Shown here: positions 54,701-64,000 of the stretch, piece after piece
How the letters are laid out: each line of letters begins with the position of its first letter
Numbering within the stretch: position 1 is the stretch's first letter
Source: Linyphia triangularis
Taxonomy: Eukaryota > Arthropoda > Arachnida > Araneae > Linyphiidae
NCBI GenBank assembly: GCA_963978545.1
Contig: OZ021727.1
Location: 56,308,487 to 56,372,486 of the forward strand
Reading direction: 5' to 3'
DNA: 64,000 nt
Translations under genes and position numbers: made by a program
Notes under the pieces: model-generated
Told to the model about the DNA's origin: nothing
Databases searched by the model: none
What the model saw: the letters and a program-made list of their open reading frames with translations, nothing else

Positions 54701-56264
54701 AAAACAATTACAAATTTTAAAAAGTACCAATTTAAAAAATTATGTATCACTAAAATATTTTCCTCTTTTGTCTCAGTTCAATTGGAATAAAGTATATAAC
54801 CAAAGGTTGTCGGTTCAGATACCTTCTCGCAATCACCTCTTTCCCAAACCACATTTTTAAAAGCAGCAAGTTGTAAACTAAACTATGTCAGATTAAACGT
54901 TGAAAAATTCAAAGCTTTTCTTTCATATCCACACCCTGCATGTAAGGAATGGGACAGTGGTTCATCTTCAAAAGCATACGAAAACTAAGCAACACGACTT
55001 TTTTCCGACAAAAGCATTCCATACACCCACTACATCATTTACGTTCCGGACTTATTATTCTATTTACAATTGTAATCAAGGACACTTCCGTCTAAGTAAC
55101 AAGCTATAAAAGCCTACTCTTCTGTTGCACGACTCATTCTTCATTTTCTTTTTCATACTGACTTCCCAAGAAACGTCATGAGTGAGTAGGCATGAGATCT
55201 GGAGCAGAGCACAAGACCGAAACTTTGACTCCCAGAAACAAATTAATTGCACGCGCCAGGCTGAATTGAAAGAGAAGCACTTTGCTTAAAAGAGTAATTT
55301 GAGGGGAACGAAAAGAGATAATTTTTATTGAATGTTGAAGTGGAGTGTTTTATATTGAAAAAAGGGTTAATTATTGAAAAGAATATACAACAAATCCTGA
55401 TTTTTTTAATCCACTGTAAATCCGGTTGATTAATTGGAGATATTGGGTACGATTGCATAACAAATCGGATTTGGACGGAATCAGGGTCATTATACAAATT
55501 ATCAGTGAATGAAATATAAAAAATAAAAGCGCTAATCTGTCCTCAAATTGGCTTTAGTACTTTGACTTCGGAGATCCACATACGGAGGAAGTCGTCGGGA
55601 TCAATTGTAACACAAACAGAAGTGAGGCACAATTCATGCATTTAAATGTGTAAAACAATACCAGAAAAGTTGTCTTACATTGTTTAAAACCAGTATGACA
55701 TTCAAATAGATTTTCAATCAAACTCTGAAAATCAGTAAACAAAATAACATAAGGTATAAGTACACCTGCGGAATTCATTTTTGAGTTATTGTTTTATATA
55801 CAAATTGTATTTGCTTTACTAAATATATGTTGTTGAAAAGTGCATATACTCATTATTTGTAATATTATTCATAATAATATATTATTATAAACAATAATAA
55901 TAATAATAATTTGAAAATATAAACTAGAACTTTGTAAAAATCAATAAAAATTGCATTACACAAAAAGTAAATTTTCAAATGCAAAAACTTTAATTTAGAA
56001 AGTATAGTATTTAGAATTACAAATTTCTTCAGTAATTTAAAATGTTAGAGATATGATTGTTAGCGTAAAACACTATGATACTAAACAAGATTTTAAAAGA
56101 AAGCACAAAATGTAATTTAATTTTTACAATTATTTTTTGGTAACTACATATTTAAAAAAATTTTACTCGGGTCTAATTGCTATAGAAACAAAATTAAAAC
56201 AATATTTTGAAGATAAAAGTTAGTTCCAAAATAAAGCACTCGAACTGCATTTTTGCTATGACTG

Positions 56265-56271
<7 letters not shown>
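51795..56271. other. Intergenic; no gene recognised
   Basis: AT-rich. Several ORFs of 60-95 codons on both strands lack family features, codon bias or convincing splice contexts. Confidence 0.4.

Positions 56272-56305
<34 letters not shown>
56272..56305. repeat. Poly-A tract (~34 bp)
   Basis: Uninterrupted A run following TAAATT. It could be the tail of a retroposed sequence, but no recognisable body lies beside it. Confidence 0.8.
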
Positions 56306-56308
<3 letters not shown>

Positions 56309-56821
56309 GAAGAAGAAGCTACAACTGTAAATACAAACTTTGGCATTCCATAGCGCAAAGAAAGACAAAATTATTGACAAAGAAATCTATGTATACGTCA
56401 AAACTATCCATAAGCTTAGAAGGCTTAATTTTTAAGCAGTAAAATACCCAATGCGCTACATTTAATATTAACAGTGAAACGGAAAAAATACTTCATTAAA
56501 TATACTTTAGCTCGCGAAAATTCAATATTATACCCTCTGCAAAGCACCGGGCCGAAAAAATAACCATTTCCACTGTGACACCTGTTCACCCACGCAAACC
56601 TTTTTTGTTCCGTTTCTACATTTATACCCTTAACACAACTTTAATTGTTCACGAGGTACATATGTTGTTACAACCATACAAAGTCTCTCTAATTGTAGTG
56701 AGTTTTATAAATCTAACGGTTTCAGTTTCGTACAGAAATAATACGCCACGTTTAATTTTATTATTACTATTTGTCACAAAATATTTTGTATTTGTCCATT
56801 TGTGAAGGCAACCGCCTCTTT

Positions 56822-57003
56822 GCCGACCAAACGGTGTAGTGGTTAGCGTGCTAGCTTCTAGACCGCGAGGTTGCGGGTTCGAGTCCCGTGTTAGGCATGG
56901 GTGTTTGTAAATGTATGTTGGCTTGTCTAATGACGAATGTTTCGGCGCATTATAGCCCTCGTGTTGCTGACGGCGCCAGATAATCTGAAAACAACCAACC
57001 AAC
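56822..57003 (+). mobile_element. tRNA-derived SINE (family B) with target duplication
   Basis: A box GTGTAGTGGTTAGCGTGC and B box GGGTTCGAGTCCC are well preserved. The body includes TTAGGCATGGGTGTTTG, and the tail is a (CCAA)n repeat. It is flanked by the 13-bp direct repeat CAACCGCCTCTTT (56809-56821 and 57004-57016). Good internal promoter and intact duplication suggest a fairly recent insertion. A degenerate sibling lies at 318-455. Confidence 0.92.
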
Positions 57004-57016
57004 CAACCGCCTCTTT

Positions 57017-60000
57017 CACCTCAGTGATATCTTCAATAAAGAAACAAATTTCCACATATAATTAGATAGAAATTGAGTGATGCGACTCAACAAATTTATC
57101 TGTAAATTTTTCTCAAAAATAATGTCACATACATTAATAAAAACGGACGTTAAATTCGTCAGTACATTAAACATTTAAATTGGTATTCTTTTCGCTTTTA
57201 CTTTTATATGCTTCCCCGAAACAACTATGTTGCTAACAGCAACAGAATACGATGGAAACAGAACAACATTGAAAAACCTATCACTGACTTTAATACAGCA
57301 TGTTTGAAAGAACATAAAGAACAACCAACTCAGAAAGGAGGATGCGGCTTAAAACTAGAAAAGTATTTTCTACTTAAAATTAATATTTTCTTAGGAAAGG
57401 TAAAGGCTCAAGCACTAATTTGCGTGTGACTGCCTCAAAATGTACGGCAAGACATAAATAATGTTATATAATACTGCGTAGAAAATCAATGCCAAGTGAA
57501 TAAACGTGAAACAGACGTTAATTCAAAATGTGACAATGAGCGGCTTTCATTTTCGAGCTGAACACAATGAAATCGTTGGGACGACAATAATAAATTTACG
57601 GTTTGGTCAAAGAGAAGACTTAAGTAAGCTAGAGGAAAAAGAAAAATGTAGAGGTAAAGTCACTCAGATCAATAAAAATTCTGTAAGTTCATTTTTAAAG
57701 TACTATGGGAAACCAAGAGTAATAATAATAAAGAAATCGGGGCATTCCCAATTGTGGATATAAAATAAATGAGAGAGAAATTCCACGTTTTTCTTAAACA
57801 AAGATAATTTCTCCCTTTAATCGAATTCCGGCGGAGTAAGATAAAAGGAGAGTGAAAGATAGGATATGGAGAGTTTACAAAGATTTATTGTTAATCTTGT
57901 TGATTAAAGGAAAATTTGATAAGAGAATACGATAAATTGCTGTCGAATACAATTTTATCTTTTCATTTGACATTAAAAACGATGTTCTCTGTCCGATTAG
58001 TTTTAATCAGGCATGAGAGTGATCAGAGAGCAAAAAGGAGGAAATTCAAAAATTCGTTGAAAAAGCTTGCGGATGGAATACACAAAAATTCAACAAAAGA
58101 GTATGCAGGAAGGGTGATTCAATAATTTAAGAGATACAATGAAATTTCTCATACTATATTATAATTACATTTCAAATATTAGGAGTTAGTGAAGTAATCT
58201 GGGAGGAAAGGGGAGCCAAGAGGGAAAATCTTATGTTTAGATATGAGGAAAAGTATACTTTTTGCAGGAAAAACTGGTTCAGATCAGAAAAATATGGATT
58301 CTCAAGACAGGGACAAAGAGAAGGAAAATGTTACATAAAAAAACAAAAAGGAGGAAATCCTCCAAAAGGAGGAAAACTGGCATCCCTGTTTAATAGGTTG
58401 GCGAGCTTATAAGTAGGGGGAGAAGCTCCCAAGTTTATATATCTATAAATATATAAAAGCATTAGTACCTAGATAATAAACTTTTACATAAATACTTTTA
58501 ATAAGGAATTCATTTCACAATTTCGTGGGTACTTTTAAGATTAAATCAAATTGAGACTATTTTGCTAAGGTGATAATTAAAATTTTAAATCGCGGAAAAG
58601 AGTCCAAATTCGTAGAATCCAAGCAGCGGGCGAAAAGAAATTGACAATTACTTCAAAATAACTACAACTATTAAATTTAAACAATAAATGTAATGATGCA
58701 TTTCAAAAGAATTATATGAAAGGTTTAGAGCGTTTATCATAATAAATGCGATCTAACTACTCATTAATGATGCCTAAACACATACAATAAACTTTTTATG
58801 TTTTAAGTAACATAAATGACTAGTATTAATTACTTGTATTTTATTCTCATCATTTGTTTACAAGATTTTTGGTAATCAGCCTTAATGAACTACTAATTAA
58901 AAAATATCGCTACTGCATGCATTTAGCATTTAGGATTGAATTTTTTTTATTTACAATTACCCAATGGGTATTAAAGAGAAATGACATTGCTTTAAGATCG
59001 AAAAATCGATGTCGATATTTCACGTATTGGAAGGTTAAGAGTACAATAAAGAAGGATTTTTCTTAGAAAATGGTCTGTGTGTCTGTGGTCAGCATAACAA
59101 CAGAACTGATCATGCTATGATGCTCTAATTTAGAGTGCAAGTCGGCAATAACTATGAAACGCGAAAATAAGGCTTTCATTAAAATCACGCATTCGTAAAA
59201 TGTATCTAACATCGGAATTCATGTAAAAATTCGCTATAGGCCAAATAGGTTGATAAACGTGTTTTAACAATAAAAATCGTTTTTCCAAGTTAATCGACTT
59301 TTAATAACAAAATTGTAAGGCTATGGGAACCGAAACAAATGGAAAGATATACAAGCCTCTAATCAATAATAATTTTACCTGTTAAAATAACAATTTAGAA
59401 TTATAATTTTATCTTCTGCACTACAATTATTAAGAAACCAATACCGACTACATATTTCAGTCGGTCTGTTTGGGGTGAATGTTTTCAGACAAAACTAGAA
59501 ATTGACAACTACTTTCGTCACTAAAAATATCCTCAAATTCACAAGTTTGTGGGACACTTTTAAAAATAATTGTCCTCAAAAATATGCCAAACTAGCTAGT
59601 TGTTTGTAAAGTATGATAATACATTTTAAATTTCAATGTATGAACTAGAAGTGGTAAAGAAAGTTGCGCGGTATTCCACACCTCTCAAGTTAAAACCATA
59701 ATTGAGAGGTCAAATGTCAACAGGGACAGCGTATGAACATTATCGTCGTCGATATTGTCTATATCTATATTCGTCGTCGATAAATCTATATTTTATCTCA
59801 ATTAAGATAGCAGTTGAACACTTCACTGCTTTTCTTACCATTGAGAGAGATAATAGTTGGGAAGTACAAATGGCAAGATATAGAACAGCAATTATTCAGA
59901 ATAATAAAAAAATAAAAAAAAAATTAAAAAAAACTACTTTACATACTGAATTATAAGGTTTTTTTCCATTAATAAGTCAATAAATAAAGTATTCCCTCTT

Positions 60001-60596
60001 TCACAATAACTTATAAGCAAATTATTCCAATAAATTAAATTTAAAAAGTCAAATAGATCTTTAATTTGATTAACTTTTCAAGTTCATATCTCGCAGCAAA
60101 TAAAACAGCCCGATTTGTCACAGATCTCTATTTCACAACACTTTCAAAATACAAATTATTTAACAAATTATTAACAAGACCATTTTATAATTTTAGTAAA
60201 ATAATTTTGCTGATTTTAATAATTTCATTAAAATCAGCACAGATTTTCTAATGTACTTTTCCCAACAATGATCTCTTGATGCAATAAAATTATTGACAAT
60301 ATTAACCAACTAAATTCAATAAAAAAGCAAGCGTATTAAGGTTAAGTAACACATGTCTTATTTTAATAAAACGCAAGAAAATTTAGACCTTTTTCAGCGA
60401 TTATAATTTTAATACTTATAATTAAAATAATAAAAATAAAAAATAAAAAATAAAAAAAAACACAATTAGAGACTCAAATTCGAGACAGATCAATATATTT
60501 GAAAAATTAAAATATATATATAATGCTTCAAATAAATCAAATCCACTAAACATACCCCGAAACACAAAATATCACTCTACCTCTTTAAAGCAATCA
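57017..60596. other. Intergenic; no gene recognised
   Basis: Several 60-85-codon plus-strand ORFs occur (57208, 57506, 57916, 59702), but none has recognisable domains. Part may derive from old transposons; see the CCTCC-rich end at 58388. Confidence 0.4.
58200..58388. mobile_element. hAT-like element end (…GGCATCCCTG)
   Basis: GGAGGAAATCCTCC is a perfect palindrome followed by AAAAGGAGGAAAACTGGCAT and CCCTG, a right end typical of hAT MITEs (CAGGGATGCCAG on the other strand). The matching left end was not found, so the left limit is approximate. Confidence 0.45.
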
Positions 60597-61064
60597 TTGA
60601 TAAATCCAGTTATCAGCAAACAAGCTCAACAGGAGCATCCCTCTCGGTTCAAAACAAAACAACCGCAAGACAACGACATTAGATCCCACTCTCCAACTTT
60701 ACACCACACAAACCAGCAAATAAAAGAGAATCAGCCATACGTCACCTCTGGTTCTCACTTGCCGAGCAGGGAGCCCCGAACTGCCTCCGAAACTGACTCA
60801 TCTATACACACAAGAAAAGCCGAGGGTTGCTTTTTTCTTCCTCCAGACTGATTGGATTATGCTGACGATAATACCAGCGACACATCATCCGTTACAGACA
60901 GCGTCACAGAACACATGTTGGATCGATCGTGGAACGCATATTTATCGTTGGAAGAGGAAGAACATCCAGAGGGAGAGATTGATTCAGTTGAGCCACAAAA
61001 AGCAGATATTGAAAAATGTCCAATTCAGCTAAGATGGGTCTTGCGTCTGGATAGAAATGGATAA
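60597..61064 (+). CDS. Two adjacent small ORFs with protein-like composition (hypothetical)
   Basis: The first ORF (60597-60851, 84 codons) is Gln/Ser/Thr/His-rich. The second (60852-61064, 70 codons) starts MDYADDNTSDTSSVTDS, continues with an acidic LEEEEHPEGEID stretch, and ends RWVLRLDRNG. They abut end to start. A CTTCCTCCAG acceptor-like sequence precedes the second, so it could be an exon. The region is clearly less AT-rich than its surroundings. I recognise no family. It may instead be an upstream regulatory region. Confidence 0.3.
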
Positions 61065-64000
61065 CAAACGGAAATGAAACGCCATGCCACTGAACTGAAT
61101 GCCAGAGAACTAAGGACTATTTTTCTCGTTCCTCGTACTCTTTTACGCTGGTTTTGACTCATTTTTTCTTTCTTTTTTTGCTTTGATTGTTATACTGCAA
61201 CACGCATGGTTGATTGCGAACGGACAGACAGTGGTGTAGGCGGCAGCAAGCAGTTCATTGCATTGGCGTAATGTTACATTCCGTGTTTTAAATTGAGGAA
61301 ATTTAGTATGACCTGTTATCGTTCACACAAAAATCATTATATGTACTAAAACTATCAATTTATCAGCTTGAAAAATGCTTTCAAATACTTGAATTCCCAA
61401 TTTTAAAAAAAAATTCCCTTCTCTTCTTCATGAGCATTCATTAATTTCCCAAACAAACGATGAAAATATAAAATATGTTAGGTTACGTTGAATAGTACTT
61501 TACAACACAAATGCCAACATACAGGTTGTAACGCACCAAAAAATTATCTGATAATGGAAATTATTTCAAAATTAAAATGGGAAACGACATTTCGCTTTTA
61601 CGAATTTAAAAGTTAACTTTTTAAAACAATATCTCGAATTTGAATTGTAAGAAAACACGAAAAATTCTAACTATGCAAGTCGTGAAGCCAGACACTATAT
61701 CCAAAATTTTTTTTAAGTAACCTCTGAAACACACCATCTAAGAAAAGAGCGACAAAAACTTGATTAAATTTTACGCTCCTCACCTCTAAACTATCACTAA
61801 GTCAATCTAAATACAGAAATTTCATGGAACTTCACGATACAAATACTTTAAATACATAATACGGTATTTAATTTTAAAAAATCCTATGATTTTCTTTGTT
61901 TAACCTATAAATGTGAATGTTTTAAAAAATATCCCAAATTTCCATAATAGTTTTCCAAAAAAAAAGTATATATTCCCTCTATGATTAGTTTTTGATTTAT
62001 CAGACTTAACAGGATTTTTCAGGTAAATAGGAAACCCAGTAAAGGGGAAAAAAATATTATTTGGCTCATAAGGAAAAACGATTTTTTTTTTTTTTTTTTT
62101 TTTGCGCTAAATAAAAACGGGTCAATGCGTCACACAAATTGAAGTTCACGGCCAAGAAAATACAAAGGATTAAAACGCTTTGACACCCGTGGATGAGACG
62201 TCCAGTGTATTAGTGACCCAAACACATTCATGAACATTGCCACGAGGTATGCAAAAGAAGTCTAACTTTATTGTATTGTGAAAGGAAATTACATAAAAAA
62301 TATAACTGACATTTAAATAACAAAACGTATTGTAAGTTCAATACTATTTTTAATTTATTTTTAAAAGCACATACCCCACTTTAGTTTTAATTTCCTTCGA
62401 GCAAATCTTAAATGTATTCTTCGTTATGTTTGATGTTACAAGCAATTAATTTCGTAGCGTTAGAATTGTTTAAGTCCCTTTCGTAGTATTTTTTTAAAAT
62501 TTGAAATGAATAACAGTAGAACTTAAAAAGCGACCATTGTGGATAATGTTTTCACTTTAAGGTACTAATTTATAAAAAAACTAAATTTTAAAATAGAACG
62601 TCATAAATATATATATATAAAAAAAATATTAAAAAGAGTTTTCATTTAAAGTAAATAATAAGTTATTAAGATAAATGTGTTTAGAGTTATTATTGATTAG
62701 GTACTAAACTGAATTATTACATATTCCATTTTCTATTGACATTAAAACACGCATACAACAAAAATTTAAATTGACAATGAAATATTACGTCAATAAGATG
62801 ACCTTACCAGAAAAAATTACTTATTAATACTAATAAATAAATTAAGATAAATCCCGAGTGTTTTAAAGAAAAAATAAAGAAAAGCCAATTATTTTACTAA
62901 ATTATTCGATTTTACATTTTTAAGGAGAAATGAGATCGATTCGTTATTTCGGTATAATAGCTTTAAAAAAAAAAAAAAAAAAAAAAAGAACCCTACGCAA
63001 GAAAGCACATTTACAGAAACCTAAATCAGAAAAATATTTCCTAAGTTCTGAAAAATTATATAAAGAAATGTTAAAATATAAAGCATGAAAATAAACTAAA
63101 ATTTCCCATTACTTATAATTTTTATAAAATTAAAATGAACACAATTTGTTCCCAAAATAGAAAATTTACGAATAAAACAGGTTAAAAAAAAAAGGCATCC
63201 GAACAGAAAAAGGACCGCGACTAAGTAAATGCTTTCAGAGAGCATCATAATTGGAAAATAGTTAACAGAAAAACATTTCTTCTCCACCTTATGTAAGTTG
63301 ACGATTTCTCGACCTGTCAAATGAAAATGTCCTCATTTCCCACGTTCTTTCGGCATAACCGACGATTAAAGAGGGCAGCTCAAACACATGCAAAGTATGA
63401 CTAACAAAAACCAAACACAAAACGATAAACAAAACTGTTTCTGTATTGTAATTCGAAGGTTTCGAATCGGTAGACAAACGGTGTTTTTCTTACAGTGGGT
63501 TCTTTGAAAAGTAGAATAATCCATTTAAGTTGAACGCTCTATTTGTTAGCAAGAGGAAAACCAGTAACTAGGAAATCCAATGAGGAAGACTAGAAAAAGA
63601 CACAGCTTGAAAGTGAACTACTATTTAAAGTAAATTCAACAAAATAAACTTTATCTATTCAAAGATACGAATAAGTTAGGAAAAATAGAAATAGCCGTAC
63701 GTTGACGTATTGTAAAACAAAGCCGAGGAGTTTACCTTTTCTACAAGCTTCACAAAGAATAACAGATATAAAAACTAACGAAATTTTTTTTTTTTTTAAA
63801 TGAACATTTCGAAAACTAGAAACTAGAATGCAGTAACCTATATTTTGGATTAGTTATTCATTGGAGTAAGAGCTATATGGATGACTGATAAGTATACTGC
63901 ATCTGAGTATCATTTATAGCCCAATTTAAATTACAGGAGGAAATTATTATTGGAGCGTTTGCTGGTTAGTCGGTACGTCCGCCATAATATACCAGAATAC
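61065..64000. other. Intergenic to the right edge; no gene recognised
   Basis: AT-rich. T-run near 62083-62103 and A-run near 62966-62987. The two minus-strand ORFs at 63096-63477 are hydrophobic and not recognised. Confidence 0.4.

Overview
The window is AT-rich nuclear DNA from an animal. It has small coding exons with GT/AG introns, tRNA-derived SINEs, several hAT-like MITEs, a fossil Tigger transposase fragment and long homopolymer runs. Protein comparison from memory suggests an arthropod, possibly a chelicerate, but the exact taxon is inference. There are no operons, bacterial signals or CRISPR arrays.

Three protein-coding loci are well supported. (1) At the left edge, on the minus strand, lies the first coding exon of an organic anion transporter of the SLCO/Oatp family; the rest of the gene is outside the window. 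(2) A short intronless CDS for the autophagy E2-like enzyme ATG10 is on the plus strand at 5757-6308. It is head-to-head with the transporter across about 4 kb that holds a tandem-repeat element and a MITE. (3) A 16-coding-exon gene on the minus strand (41128 down to 12306) encodes an EVI5-type TBC-domain Rab GTPase-activating protein. Its exons join in phase into 754 residues, with a TBC domain followed by a long coiled coil.

The most striking structure sits in the 17.5-kb second intron of Evi5: a 14.3-kb, almost perfect palindrome at 23999-38341. Each arm is about 7.14 kb and the arms are separated by a loop of about 62 bp. It is flanked by an 8-bp direct repeat (TTCCGAGA), the mark of a transposition-like insertion. 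Each arm runs inward from its tip as follows: a GC-rich terminus packed with CRE (TGACGTCA) and ETS-like (CCGGAA) motifs; four repeats of about 155 bp, most with paired CREs; a GC-rich promoter-like island with CCAAT, E-box and TATA; a tandem array with a period of about 100-120 bp; a second small island with a 69-codon ORF; and about 3.6 kb of AT-rich DNA without recognisable genes. No transposase was recognised. In every stretch compared, the arms differ only by homopolymer lengths and one base near the loop, so the structure is very young or is being homogenised. Transcribed within Evi5 pre-mRNA it would form a hairpin with about 7 kb of duplex.

The remaining sequence (about 42-64 kb and the spaces between genes) is mostly repeat-rich intergenic DNA. 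It contains SINEs, a second copy of the MITE seen near ATG10, an isolated monomer of the 147-bp repeat, a G-run/C-run flanked segment and one weak candidate for a small coding region near 60.6-61.1 kb.
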